A DNA stretch of 64,000 nucleotides from a bacterium (lineage in GTDB: Bacteria > Hinthialibacterota > Hinthialibacteria > H5-UNCL2): positions 1,039,677-1,103,676 of the forward strand of contig JABTUV010000001.1 in the NCBI GenBank assembly GCA_015075175.1, read 5' to 3'. Positions 1 through 8,551 of the stretch are shown in pieces. Position numbers and translations under genes: made by a program. Position 1 is the stretch's first letter, and each line of letters opens with the position of its first letter. Under the pieces are notes generated by a model. The model was not told the origin of the DNA. It saw only the letters and a program-made list of their open reading frames with translations, and ran no database searches.

Positions 1-340
1 GGTGCGATGCCGGCTCGATATCGACCCGCGCAACCTGGGCGTGCGGCTGCGGCGTGTTTTCGACCAGAAAGAGGCGCGCCAGTGGGCGGAAGTATGGATC
101 GACGGCGAGAAGGCGGGAGACTGGTATGACGCGGACGGCAATCCGTACAAGCGCTGGGCGGAGAGCGACTTTGAGCTTCCGCCGCGGCTGACCAAGGGCC
201 GACGGCGACTGCACGTGGAGTTCCGGCCCCGGACCGGCCATCCGGCGTGGACGCTGGCCGAACTGGCGGCTTACAGCCACGTGGAGGACGGTCCATCGAC
301 CGCGGCGCTGCGCCCGACATTGACGCCCCACGAGCCGTAG
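1..340 (+). CDS. C-terminal fragment, DUF2961-like protein
   Basis: The reading frame is open from the left edge of the window, so only the last 112 residues or so are seen. The text around 'LRRVFDQKEARQWAEVWIDG' followed by a W-Y turn and 'LPPRLTKGRRRLHVEF' resembles the C-terminal beta-sandwich of DUF2961-type proteins, which are often glycan-associated. That match is from memory of the family pattern and is weak. The stop lies 31 bp from the stop of the convergent ferredoxin gene. Confidence 0.45.
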   Translation, partial: VRCRLDIDPRNLGVRLRRVFDQKEARQWAEVWIDGEKAGDWYDADGNPYKRWAESDFELPPRLTKGRRRLHVEFRPRTGHPAWTLAELAAYSHVEDGPSTAALRPTLTPHEP

Positions 341-342
341 TT

Positions 343-358
343 GCGCAGCGTGCTGCGC
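343..358. repeat. Small palindrome GCGCAGC-N2-GCTGCGC, copy 1
   Basis: A perfect 7-bp inverted repeat with a 2-nt centre lies between two convergent stop codons. Identical arms occur at 3330-3345 and 8116-8131. It may act as a bidirectional terminator-like hairpin or be a dispersed REP-like element. Confidence 0.6.
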
Positions 359-371
359 GACGCGGCAGGAC

Positions 372-800
372 CTATGGAACTTCTCCGTCGGGCAGCAGGC
401 GGTTCTTGGCGAAGCAGTGCTCTTCGACGATCCTGCCGCCGATCACGTGCTCGGTCAGGATGCGCTCGCACACTTCGGGCGTCACGCCCCAGTACCACGC
501 GCCCTCGGGATAGACCACGCAGATGGGACCGTCCGTGCAGATGCGAAAGCAATTGACCTTGGTGCGATAGATGGTCGCCTCGGCCAGGTTGGGGCAGAGC
601 TCCTTGACGCGCTTTTTCAGATACTCCCAAGTCTCCAGCCCCTGTTCGGAAGTGCAGCAGTTGGGGCCGGTACAAAGAAAGACGTGGCGCCGGGCGTGGG
701 TGATGCCGAAAGCGTCCACGATGCGGGCGAGCCGCAGCGGGCGGGGGACGTCCCTGCCGGCGCCGATGGCCGCGCGTTGGTGTTCCTTTTTTTCGTTCAT
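372..800 (-). CDS. Thioredoxin-like [2Fe-2S] ferredoxin
   Basis: A 142-residue protein with the cysteine pattern of NuoE-like/thioredoxin-fold 2Fe-2S ferredoxins: 'FLCTGPNCC' near residue 40 and 'CFRICTDGPICVVYPEGAWY' near residue 95. The PEGxWYxxVTPE segment and following Cys are typical of stand-alone (2Fe-2S) ferredoxin-domain proteins, which carry electrons in the cytoplasm. The start is ATG at 800; a longer frame continues upstream, but that part reads through intergenic repeats. The partner enzyme is not identifiable from the neighbours. Confidence 0.75.
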   Translation of the reverse strand: MNEKKEHQRAAIGAGRDVPRPLRLARIVDAFGITHARRHVFLCTGPNCCTSEQGLETWEYLKKRVKELCPNLAEATIYRTKVNCFRICTDGPICVVYPEGAWYWGVTPEVCERILTEHVIGGRIVEEHCFAKNRLLPDGEVP

Positions 801-838
801 GCGAGCAGCATAGCACGAAATGAGTACCCATGTGGAGT

Positions 839-856
839 GCGCCAGCTTGCTGGCGC
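839..856. repeat. Palindrome GCGCCAGC-TT-GCTGGCGC
   Basis: Perfect 8-bp inverted repeat around a TT centre, in the gap between the ferredoxin and VIT/VWA genes. It belongs to the same style of short GC-rich hairpins found elsewhere in the host flanks. Confidence 0.55.
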
Positions 857-873
857 GTCCCACAACTCCTCCC

Positions 874-3201
874 TTAATAAGGGGAGACTGGGGATCGCGC
901 GGCGCAACTACGGTTGCGGGGCTGATGAGGACCGTCCGCCGTCCAGCCCAACAGGATGTCGCCGGACAGCCGCAGGAGGGCCGCGCCCTCGGGCCAACTG
1001 CCCGCCAACTGCATGTACTCATCCGACGCGAACTCGATGGTCTTCTTGGGTTTCATCTTCTCGGGTTGATCGAGAATCCGGCTGTCGATCCACTTGCCAT
1101 CGCGCAAATGGAAGGTGCGGTCGGCGGCGTACTGAACCGGCGAGGCGGGCCGCTCGGAGACTTGCGCCGGCGCTTCTCCTACGGCCATCATGTCCATCAA
1201 CATGGGCACAGCCCACGTGGTCACGTGCTGGGAGGCCTTCTGGCGCTGCAGCTCCTCTTCGGCAGCGACCGCGGCCGGACCGCTGCGGTCCCGTGCCAGA
1301 CTCTCGGCCATGCTTCCGCGCGCGTCCGGAACTGCGAGCGTAGCGCCCGCCGATTCCCGGGCCGGACCCTGGCCGAGCTTGCCAGGCCGCAGCGGAAGCG
1401 GCTGCCCCACCTCCGCGACGCGCGCCTCCTCCCGAATCAGGAACGCCGTGTACTCGGTCAGTATCCCGTACTCTTTCGACAGGCGGATGACCTCGTCGAC
1501 CAGCTCCTTGGTCTTGGGATCATCGGCCGCGCGGCGGCCGTCCGCGCCCGACTGGCGGATTTCATCCATCAGATAGCCGACTTTGCGGTTGGCCCACAGG
1601 CGCGGCACAAAGCTGTTGCGCGTCGTCGCCTCGGAGGGGTTCAGTTCAAACTTGTAGGTCGCGTCCTTGCCCAGGAACTTGCCCGAGAGCCGGAAAGCGA
1701 CGGGCTTCTCCTCGGTGTACTGGCCCAGGAGAACCACTTGGTCGCCCTCGAAGAGGTCGGGAATCTGCGGGGGTAGGAGGTCCCGCACCCGGCCGCCGTC
1801 CGTCTCCAAGCGGGCGTCAGTCAGGACGGGTCCGACCAGCTGGCGGAAGACGTCGCCGACCTTGACCTCGACGTCCTCGCGCGGATGCACGAAGGTCGCC
1901 TTGGCGCGGGTTTCGCGGGAGATGCGCTCCAAGAGGGGCGTGTTGACATCATGGCCTACCCCGAAGGCGAAGATGCGCTTGTGATGCGCGTTGCCTTTGA
2001 GAACGGCGTCGCGGATGGCGCCCTCCCGCGTCTCGCCGACGGTCGGCAGGCCATCGGTCAGAAAGAGCACGATGGGCAGGCGCCCCGGGCCGGGCGTCTG
2101 GCGCAGGGCTTCGACCAGGGCGTCGTGGATGTTGGTCCCGCTGCGGGCGGACAGATCGTCGAGAAACTTCCCGGCCTTTTCGACGTTCTCCTTGTCTTTC
2201 ATAAGCGCCTTCTCGGACAGCATTTCGACCGTGTCGTTATAGGCCAGGACGTTAAAGGCCTCGCCCGCGTCCAGCCCGGAGATGATCTGGAAAGCGGCCT
2301 TCTTGACTTGCTCGATCTTCTCGCCGGCCATGCTGCCGGAGCGGTCCAGGACCAGCGTAATCTCCCGTGGGACCGGCTTCTCGTCCTTTTTCTCCACTAC
2401 CGGAAGGCCGGCCAGGAGGAGGAAATACCCGCCGCCGACCTTGGGATCGGGATAGGCCATGACGGTCGCGGCGACGCCTTCGCGCTGCACCAGATAGGAG
2501 AGCCGGAAAGGGCCAGGCTCCATCGCCTTCTCCTTGTCCAGCACGACCTTGAGCTCGCCCTGCCCGCGGCGGTCGGTTTCGATGGCGTGACTGGGGGAAT
2601 AGACCGTCGAGATGGGCACGTCGGACTTGAGGTGGACGGTGATGTTCCAGGGGACGCGCGAGCTCAGCGACTCGCTGCGGGGGAGAACGAAATCCACGCG
2701 GGCGCCCTCCTGGGGGAGGATATTCTCATAGGTGAGCGTCACCTTCTGGTCGGAGTTGGCCTCGACGGGAAAGACGTTGGACTGGATCAGGTTGTAGCCG
2801 ATGAACTCGGCCAAGCCCGGGTCGCGCACACGGGAGACGAGAGACATGTAGATGCGCCGGGCCTCGTCCTTGGGCAGGAGTTCAGCCTTGGGTTCGCCGC
2901 CGGGGATCTGATAGGCGAAGCCGCGGACGGCTGAACCTTCCGGAACTGGCGCGATTAACTGGGCTTCCTGGCGTATACCTGATGAATTATGTAGATATAT
3001 ATCCATCTGAGTTGTTGACACGCCGGTACGGATGGTTGCCTCGACCTCTACCTTGATCATGTTTACGCCGCCCGTCGGCGGGCCTATGACCCGGAACTGC
3101 GGAATCACGACATGATGCCGCATGTCCTGAGCCGGTGCAGATAGAGTAGTCGAGAGAAAGCCTGCCAAACCCAGTCCCACGATCCAAAACATCCGCTGCA
3201 T
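874..3201 (-). CDS. VIT and VWA domain protein, exported
   Basis: A 775-residue protein. An N-terminal signal peptide (hydrophobic run ending near 'STTLSAPAQ', residue 25) predicts export. Residues about 35-170 match a VIT domain ('PVPEGSAVRGFAYQIPGGEP', 'LTYENILPQEG'). Residues about 280-450 form a von Willebrand A domain with the MIDAS motif D-R-S-G-S in 'LVLDRSGSMAGEKIEQVKKA'. The pairing is that of inter-alpha-trypsin-inhibitor heavy-chain-like bacterial proteins, thought to mediate protein-protein contacts at the envelope. The last 20 residues or so are low complexity and read into repeat-like DNA, so the true C-terminus may be slightly earlier. ATG at 3201 is chosen because it begins the signal peptide. 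Confidence 0.85.
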   Translation of the reverse strand: MQRMFWIVGLGLAGFLSTTLSAPAQDMRHHVVIPQFRVIGPPTGGVNMIKVEVEATIRTGVSTTQMDIYLHNSSGIRQEAQLIAPVPEGSAVRGFAYQIPGGEPKAELLPKDEARRIYMSLVSRVRDPGLAEFIGYNLIQSNVFPVEANSDQKVTLTYENILPQEGARVDFVLPRSESLSSRVPWNITVHLKSDVPISTVYSPSHAIETDRRGQGELKVVLDKEKAMEPGPFRLSYLVQREGVAATVMAYPDPKVGGGYFLLLAGLPVVEKKDEKPVPREITLVLDRSGSMAGEKIEQVKKAAFQIISGLDAGEAFNVLAYNDTVEMLSEKALMKDKENVEKAGKFLDDLSARSGTNIHDALVEALRQTPGPGRLPIVLFLTDGLPTVGETREGAIRDAVLKGNAHHKRIFAFGVGHDVNTPLLERISRETRAKATFVHPREDVEVKVGDVFRQLVGPVLTDARLETDGGRVRDLLPPQIPDLFEGDQVVLLGQYTEEKPVAFRLSGKFLGKDATYKFELNPSEATTRNSFVPRLWANRKVGYLMDEIRQSGADGRRAADDPKTKELVDEVIRLSKEYGILTEYTAFLIREEARVAEVGQPLPLRPGKLGQGPARESAGATLAVPDARGSMAESLARDRSGPAAVAAEEELQRQKASQHVTTWAVPMLMDMMAVGEAPAQVSERPASPVQYAADRTFHLRDGKWIDSRILDQPEKMKPKKTIEFASDEYMQLAGSWPEGAALLRLSGDILLGWTADGPHQPRNRSCAARSPVSPY

Positions 3202-3236
3202 GGTTTCATCCTCCCCCGTTGATGTACAGCCGGAGT

Positions 3237-3252
3237 GCAGGCTTCAGCCTGC
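3237..3252. repeat. Palindrome GCAGGCT-TC-AGCCTGC
   Basis: Perfect 7-bp inverted repeat in the 293-bp gap upstream of the VIT/VWA gene. A related hairpin (CAGGCT-GA-AGCCTG) sits at 57953-57966 in the heme region. Confidence 0.55.
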
Positions 3253-3329
3253 TCCTTGCCGGCACGCGCAGCACCCCCCGATACAGCCTCTGGCTTACTC
3301 GGGGCCAGGCGCTGCGCGACTACGGCTAC

Positions 3330-3345
3330 GCGCAGCACGCTGCGC
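3330..3345. repeat. Small palindrome GCGCAGC-N2-GCTGCGC, copy 2
   Basis: Same 7-bp arms as at 343-358 and 8116-8131, with AC instead of GT in the centre. It is followed by 'aactacgg', which also flanks copy 1 in inverted orientation, so the repeated unit is longer than the hairpin. Confidence 0.6.
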
Positions 3346-3437
3346 AACTACGGCGCGTTGGTGGGTGGAACCCACCCTACGAGCTATAGACGTTTCGAGC
3401 GCGAGAAAGGTTTCACCTCGATCTTGCAGATTGGAGG

Positions 3438-3478
3438 TTGACACGGTGATATAAGTGGTATTATCGTACTGAAATACC
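3438..3478 (+). promoter_or_regulatory. Promoter and inverted-repeat operator of Rrf2 gene
   Basis: TTGACA at 3438-3443 and TATTAT at 3459-3464 look like -35 and -10 boxes, though the 15-nt spacing is short. Overlapping the -10 box is a perfect inverted repeat GGTATT-N10-AATACC (3457-3462 and 3473-3478). A dyad here is what an autorepressing Rrf2 dimer would bind. The stretch is markedly AT-richer than its surroundings. Confidence 0.5.
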
Positions 3479-3494
3479 TAAAAGGGTTGCGGGC

Positions 3495-3902
3495 ATGGTC
3501 CAGACGCTACTCAAGATCTCCGAAGCCGCCTCACTGGCGCTGCATACTGTCGAGCAACTGGCACGGGAAAAGGACCGCTTCGTCCCGACCCAGGAGATCG
3601 CCGAGGCGCTGCACGTCTCCGAGCACCACCTGGCCAAGGTCCACCAGCGGTTGGCGCGGGCCGGGCTGGTGCGCTCGACGCGCGGGCCGGGCGGCGGATT
3701 TCAGCTGGATCGCGCTCCCGCCAAGATTACGCTGCGCGAAGTCTACGAAGCCGTGGAGGGTCCGGTCGAGCCGCATCGCTGCCTCTTGGGGCGTGCCGAG
3801 TGCCGGCGCATCGACTGCCTCCTGGGCGGACTGGCGGACCGTGTCAACCGCGAAGTTCTCGACTTCTTCGAGCATACGACCGTGGCCGACCTGGCCCGAT
3901 AA
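3495..3902 (+). CDS. Rrf2 family transcriptional regulator
   Basis: A 135-residue winged-helix regulator. Residues about 28-60 form the DNA-binding helices ('TQEIAEALHVSEHHLAKVHQ') followed by the wing 'STRGPGGGFQL'. Three cysteines (C-x7-C-x5-C, in 'HRCLLGRAECRRIDC', residues about 98-112) are placed like the Fe-S cluster ligands of IscR/NsrR-type members, so it probably senses redox, NO or iron status. A ribosome site AAGGG lies 8 nt before the ATG. It is 16 bp upstream of a ferredoxin-type gene on the same strand, its likely target. Confidence 0.88.
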   Translation: MVQTLLKISEAASLALHTVEQLAREKDRFVPTQEIAEALHVSEHHLAKVHQRLARAGLVRSTRGPGGGFQLDRAPAKITLREVYEAVEGPVEPHRCLLGRAECRRIDCLLGGLADRVNREVLDFFEHTTVADLAR

Positions 3903-3918
3903 ACAAGGAGTGGACCCG

Positions 3919-4650
3919 GTGATACGCAAGATCATTCATATCGACGAAGCCAAGTGCGACGGCTGCGGGGAGTGCGTGCCGGCCTGCGAGGAGGGCGCCC
4001 TGGCCATCATCGACGGCAAGGCGCGGCTGGTGAGCGAGGTCTACTGCGACGGGTTGGGCGCCTGCCTGTCGGAGTGTCCGCAGGGCGCGATTACCATCCA
4101 GGAGCGGGAGGCGGCGGAGTACGACGAGCGGGCGACCCACGCGCACCTGGTGCGCCGCCGGACGGCGGCGCTGTTGGAGCATGGAGGCGGTTGCCCGGGC
4201 GCACAGATGCGCAGCTTGGCGTCTCCCGCTCCGTTGCGCGTCTCAGACGCGCCGCCCGCCGCATCGCAGTTGCGCACCTGGCCCATCCAGCTGGCCTTGG
4301 TACCGCCGCACGCGCCCTACTTGGCGGGAGCCGATCTCCTGCTGGTCGCCGATTGCGTGCCCTTCGCCTACGCCGACTTCCACCGGGACTTCCTGTGCGG
4401 TCGGCCGGTGCTCATCGCCTGCCCCAAGCTGGACAACGTGGCCCCCTACGCGGCCAAGCTGGCGGCGATCTTCGCCGCCGCGCGGCCGCGCAGCCTGTCG
4501 GTCCTGCACATGCAGGTTCCCTGCTGCACGGGGATCGTGCGTCTCGCCGAGGCGGCGCGGGCCGCCTCCGGCCTCCACCTGCCCCTGCGCGACGTGACCA
4601 TCTCGATTGAAGGGGAAGTGTTGAGCGAAAGGGAGTGCGCCACCAAGTAA
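3919..4650 (+). CDS. 4Fe-4S ferredoxin-type protein, Rrf2 partner
   Basis: A 243-residue protein starting at GTG 3919 with AAGGAG 8 nt upstream. The N-terminus holds a complete cluster motif CxxCxxCxxxC ('CDGCGECVPAC') and a second, modified motif 'CDGLGACLSECP' in which one cysteine is leucine. The C-terminal half ('ADLLLVADCVPFAYADFHRD', 'LIACPKLDN', 'VPCCTGI') has further conserved cysteines. This layout matches a family often encoded beside Rrf2 regulators or hybrid-cluster proteins in anaerobes. No hcp gene is present here. Electron transfer in a nitrosative or redox stress response is an inference. Confidence 0.8.
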   Translation: MIRKIIHIDEAKCDGCGECVPACEEGALAIIDGKARLVSEVYCDGLGACLSECPQGAITIQEREAAEYDERATHAHLVRRRTAALLEHGGGCPGAQMRSLASPAPLRVSDAPPAASQLRTWPIQLALVPPHAPYLAGADLLLVADCVPFAYADFHRDFLCGRPVLIACPKLDNVAPYAAKLAAIFAAARPRSLSVLHMQVPCCTGIVRLAEAARAASGLHLPLRDVTISIEGEVLSERECATK

Positions 4651-4817
4651 CGTTTCAAGACAATCGGCAACCCGAAGCCGTCCTCTCGATGCGCGGCCCG
4701 TATTTTCATCTCGGTGCACTGGAAGTCATGCGTCGGGCCGCCACTCGCGGACTCGGATTTTCTTTCCCGCCGATTACTCTTCCATTTTATTGCCAAATGC
4801 ACCAATCGTACGCCGGG
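4651..4817. other. Convergent intergenic gap
   Basis: 167 bp between the converging ferredoxin and fusion-protein genes. No gene, clear terminator hairpin or repeat was recognised. Confidence 0.4.
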
Positions 4818-6827
4818 TTACGAAGCGGCGGCGGCGGTCGTCTCGGCAACCGCCGGCGCCAGGCGCTGCTGGGCGCGCTTGGCCGCTTCCACCCGCTCCT
4901 GTGCCGCCTCCAGGATCATGCGCAACAGGTCCGCGTAGCGCAGTCCCGCAAAACCCGCCATGTAGTTTAGTTTCCCGTCCCAGCACCAGCCCGGGTTGGG
5001 GTTGACTTCCAGAAGCTTCACGACCCCGTTGGCGTCGGCGCGGAAGTCGAAGCGCGCGTAATCCCGGCATCCCAACCGCTCGAAGAGGATGGTCGAGTAA
5101 TCCACCAGTTTTTGACGCGTCTCGTCGTCCAGCCTGGCCTCGTGATAGCGAATCTGGGTCCAGTAGGGCGAGTCGGGAATCCACTTGGACTCGTACCCCA
5201 GAATGCGCGGCAGGTTGGGGTCCAGACCGCTGTAATCCACCTCCAGGAGGGGCAGCACGCGATAAGACAGGCCGGGATTGCCGATGATGCCGACACCGAA
5301 CTCGGCGCCGGAGAGGAATTCCTGAATGAGAACCGAACGGCCGGGCAGTTCCTCGCGCAACACGGCCAGATAACTGATCAGCTCGTCGGGGGTGACGACC
5401 ACCGCGTTCTGGGTGATGCCCAGGCTGCTGTCGCCGAAGTTGGGCTTGACCAGGGCGGGGAAGACCGACGGCAAAGTGGCGGACTGGTCGTCGGGATTGT
5501 AGTAGGTCTCCAGTGGGACGGGGATGTCCAGCGAAGCGGCGATGGAATTGACCAGCGCCTTGTTGTAGCACAGCCCCAGCGCGCTGGGACCGGCGCCGGT
5601 ATACGGGATGCCCAGCATCTCCAGCATCGCGGGCACGTGCAGCTCCATGAAGGCGTCGTTGTTGTAGCCCTCGTCGCAAAGGTTGAAGACGAACTGCGGC
5701 GGGCTGTTGCGGAACGTGGACAACATGGAAGCGTGATTGTCGAAGTAGCTGAAGCGATATTCGGACAGTTCCGCCAGGGCGTCCTGCAGGCGCTGGATGG
5801 TCTCAAAATCCTCGGGATTGAACTGGCCTTCGCGCTTGACGATGTCGGGAAGGGAGGGATCGCCCAGCACGACCGTCACGTCGGGATAGGCGGGGCCGAC
5901 GCGCGGGGCCTTGGCGACCTTGCGCGGCGCCATGGCCGTCAAAAACATGCGGTGCGCCATCATGCCCAGGTCCTGGTTGCGCTCCGAATCGGCCAAAAGC
6001 GAACCGTGGAAGCGAATATTCAGGAATCCCACCGCCTCCAGAAGCTGGATGATCTGCTCGCGGGAGTAAAGGCGCTCGGCGTAGAACTGGTCGGCGATCA
6101 CGCCCTTCTCGGCGTGGACCACGACCTCACGGGAGACCAGCCGGCGTCCGTCGGAGGCCAGCGAACGTTCCCGGCAGACCAGGTGGTCCTGGTCGATCCA
6201 TTCCCAGCTGCGCGGCTCGAAGTGGGCGCGCATCCATTCGCCGTCCACCAAGTCCAAGGCGGCGGCGCCACCCGAAGAGAGCACCCGCAGGACCGCCTCC
6301 AGCACGTCCACGTCGTCCTCCTCGCGGTCGAAGTAACCGAAGGAGTTGCCGAACAGGGTGACGCAGTGGAAGGAGCTTTCCGGCAGGCGGAACTTGCGCG
6401 CATCGCCCTCGTGGAACGAGACCGGCAGGCCCAACTGGCGGGCGCGCTTGCGCGCCAGCCGGATCAGGTAGTGCGACCGGTCCACGCCGGTTACGTGCCG
6501 GTAACCGCGCCGCGCCAGCTCCAAGCAGTGCCGCCCCTGCCCGCAGCACAGGTCGAGAATCCGGTCGTTGGTCTCCAGGCCCGTGCAGCGGATCAGGATC
6601 TCCACTTCGCGCACGGTGTTGACGTCGTTCTCCACCACGTCGCCGTCGGTCTTCAGATAGACCGAGTTGAAGAGCGTCCGCCACCAGTCGGAGGGCAGAT
6701 GCCGCTCCAGGTCCGAGATGGGGCCGAGCGTGCGCACTCCCGGCGGGGGAACGGTCTTTCTGGGGTTCCGACCGGAACCGTTATGGAGCGATACGGGATT
6801 TCTTGCGGTCGTTTTCTGGCGAGCCAA
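4818..6827 (-). CDS. SAM methyltransferase / ATP-grasp ligase fusion
   Basis: A 669-residue two-domain protein. Residues about 50-300 are a class I methyltransferase with motif I 'ILDLCCGQGRHCLELA' and acidic loop 'VTGVDRSHYLIRLA'. Residues about 310-640 are a D-Ala-D-Ala-ligase-like ATP-grasp domain: 'LCDEGYNNDAFMELHVPAML', 'GIPYTGAGPSALGLCYNKAL', lysine in 'FPALVKPNFGDSSLGI', and metal-binding 'DFRADANGVVKLLEVNPNPG'. ATP-grasp ligases join a carboxylate to an amine; the substrate is unknown. TTG at 6827 is taken as start because GGGAGG lies 8 nt upstream. It is not a housekeeping ddl: the N-terminal methylase and the lack of cell-wall neighbours argue against that. Confidence 0.8.
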   Translation of the reverse strand: MARQKTTARNPVSLHNGSGRNPRKTVPPPGVRTLGPISDLERHLPSDWWRTLFNSVYLKTDGDVVENDVNTVREVEILIRCTGLETNDRILDLCCGQGRHCLELARRGYRHVTGVDRSHYLIRLARKRARQLGLPVSFHEGDARKFRLPESSFHCVTLFGNSFGYFDREEDDVDVLEAVLRVLSSGGAAALDLVDGEWMRAHFEPRSWEWIDQDHLVCRERSLASDGRRLVSREVVVHAEKGVIADQFYAERLYSREQIIQLLEAVGFLNIRFHGSLLADSERNQDLGMMAHRMFLTAMAPRKVAKAPRVGPAYPDVTVVLGDPSLPDIVKREGQFNPEDFETIQRLQDALAELSEYRFSYFDNHASMLSTFRNSPPQFVFNLCDEGYNNDAFMELHVPAMLEMLGIPYTGAGPSALGLCYNKALVNSIAASLDIPVPLETYYNPDDQSATLPSVFPALVKPNFGDSSLGITQNAVVVTPDELISYLAVLREELPGRSVLIQEFLSGAEFGVGIIGNPGLSYRVLPLLEVDYSGLDPNLPRILGYESKWIPDSPYWTQIRYHEARLDDETRQKLVDYSTILFERLGCRDYARFDFRADANGVVKLLEVNPNPGWCWDGKLNYMAGFAGLRYADLLRMILEAAQERVEAAKRAQQRLAPAVAETTAAAAS

Positions 6828-6982
6828 TCCTGGCCTCCCGTCCGGGCGTTACCGGACATCTCGCTCTGGGACGCCGTACCTGATCCGGCGCGCGAGGCGG
6901 CGCGTCGGGTACTTGAAACTGGCGTAGCTTATAAGCACGCTTCGGCGGCGATGCAACACCTAATTGAGGCGTCACGAAAATT

Positions 6983-7900
6983 TCAGCTGGCGCGCCGTTG
7001 GCCCCGCCGGAAGAGCGCGATTCCAGCTACCAAGAGGGCTGTCCCCACTCCCACCCACAGGCTGATTCCCTCGTCCAGAACCAGCCAGCCGAACACCACC
7101 GCCAAGCCGGGCGTGAAAAACACCGTGGTGCTCGTGCGCGTCGAGCCCCAGTGCTGGTTGAGATAGAGATAAATCCACCAGGCCAGGCTGGAGCCGGGCA
7201 CGGCCAAGTAGAGGGTCGCCAGCGTGGTGCGCCAGGTGAGGGGAAGGCCGGAGGTTCGCTCGCCCATCGCCCATCCCGCCACGAGGAGCAACAGCCCGCC
7301 GATGGCCAGCTCGAGCACGAGCAGGGGCATGAGACGCGGGCCGACGGCGCGGCTGCGGGCCAGTACCGTCCCTGCCGCCGAGCAGAACGTCGCGCACAGG
7401 ATGAGTCCCACCGCCGCCAGTTGCATCCACTGGAAACGCACCGACAGCCGGTCCCAGAGCGTGACCACCACGCCCAGAAAGGACAGGACGAGGCCGGACA
7501 GCGAGGCCAGGTTGACGCCTTCCTCGCGGTTGCGGGCGCGTCCCGCCAGCAGGGCCACGTGGAGGGGCATCATGGCCATGACCACGGCCGGCAGGTAGGA
7601 CTCGGTGTGCTGCTCGCCCAAGTAGACAAAGCCGTAGGGCAAGCCGATCAGGACCGCGCCCAAGAGCAGTCCGTCCCAGGCGAGGCGCCGATCCCATCGG
7701 ACGGGGTAGAGTCGCAGGAGCGGCAGCAGGGCCAGGGAGGCGATGAGAAACCGCGCCGAAGCAAAAAGCAGCGGCGCGTCGGTCGCGTTTAGGCCGATCT
7801 TGATCGTCGTCCAGGTCGAGGCCCAGATCACGCACAGGAGGGCGAACAGCGCCAGGCACAGCATGGGGGGAGCGCTTCCGGGCATAATGGCGGCTGTCAT
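6983..7900 (-). CDS. EamA/DMT-superfamily permease
   Basis: About 305 residues with roughly ten hydrophobic segments arranged as two EamA repeats, beginning 'LCLALFALLCVIWASTWTTI'. The second repeat includes 'AVPGSSLAWWIYLYLNQHWG' and 'FFTPGLAVVFGWLVLDEGIS', hallmarks of this family of inner-membrane metabolite exporters. Substrate cannot be told. Candidate starts are ATG at 7900, 7885 and 7864; 7900 is used, but none has a strong ribosome site. Confidence 0.85.
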   Translation of the reverse strand: MTAAIMPGSAPPMLCLALFALLCVIWASTWTTIKIGLNATDAPLLFASARFLIASLALLPLLRLYPVRWDRRLAWDGLLLGAVLIGLPYGFVYLGEQHTESYLPAVVMAMMPLHVALLAGRARNREEGVNLASLSGLVLSFLGVVVTLWDRLSVRFQWMQLAAVGLILCATFCSAAGTVLARSRAVGPRLMPLLVLELAIGGLLLLVAGWAMGERTSGLPLTWRTTLATLYLAVPGSSLAWWIYLYLNQHWGSTRTSTTVFFTPGLAVVFGWLVLDEGISLWVGVGTALLVAGIALFRRGQRRAS

Positions 7901-8551
7901 ACACCCAAATAGAAGCCAAGGCAAGCGCCGACCGGCAATCTCTCCGTCCAACCCGCCGCAACTCCCCCGATAGGGCCGCCCGGCCGCAGTAACCCGAACC
8001 GCGACAACATCCCAAACCGACAGGGCCGAGCAACGGCGCAAACGGGAACCGACAGAGCTGAGTGAAGCCTTTACTAATTTGGCCATAATTTGGCAGCATC
8101 GAAGCGCCGCATTTTGCGCAGCGTGCTGCGCCTGCGCCCGCCGTCCCAAGCCAGGTGTTTCCCGGCCGCCGTAGTATTACCACCCCGACAGCCCTGAGCA
8201 GCGGCCCCCTGGGATCGATCTTGGAACAGGCTCATCTGACATCGGGCCGCTTGTCGAAGGGCGGCTTGGATGTTGAGGACCCGCTCAATCGCGGTTTTGG
8301 CCCCTTGATAAGGGGCTGGGGACGGAGAGGAGAAGGTGGAAACCTGCGCTTGAGGCCGCCTTCGATTTCCGGCCTCAGGTCAGGGCTGTCGGGGTGGTGA
8401 TAAGGGACTCGCTCAGGGATGTCGAGACCAGTTTTCCACGGGAGTCGTCGCTTGATCCGCCTGAACCCGCTGGAGCATGGGCGACTCCCCCGTTTCCTCC
8501 TGTTTCTATTGGCGGAACTGCGAAGGGCTATCCTGCTCACGCGTGAACCGG
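7901..8551. other. 650-bp gene-poor stretch left of prophage
   Basis: No convincing gene. It contains a third copy of the GCGCAGC palindrome (8116-8131) and a 'ccccttgataaggggctgggg' type sequence near 8302-8322 that resembles 'cccttaataaggggagactgggg' near 873-894. A short minus-strand frame at 8232-8540 translates repeat DNA and was rejected. Confidence 0.5.
8116..8131. repeat. Small palindrome GCGCAGC-N2-GCTGCGC, copy 3
   Basis: Third exact copy of the 7-bp-arm hairpin (centre GT), in the gene-free stretch upstream of the tRNA. Confidence 0.6.

Noticed and set aside
4818..6827. Considered as a vancomycin-resistance or cell-wall ddl ligase
   Set aside because: The fused methylase, missing van or mur neighbours and divergent ligase part do not support it.
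5112..7166. A 684-codon plus-strand frame
   Set aside because: Antisense to the methyltransferase/ATP-grasp gene, with shadow-type composition.
8232..8540. Minus-strand frame of 102 codons
   Set aside because: It translates repeat DNA, lacks a ribosome site and has no domain.
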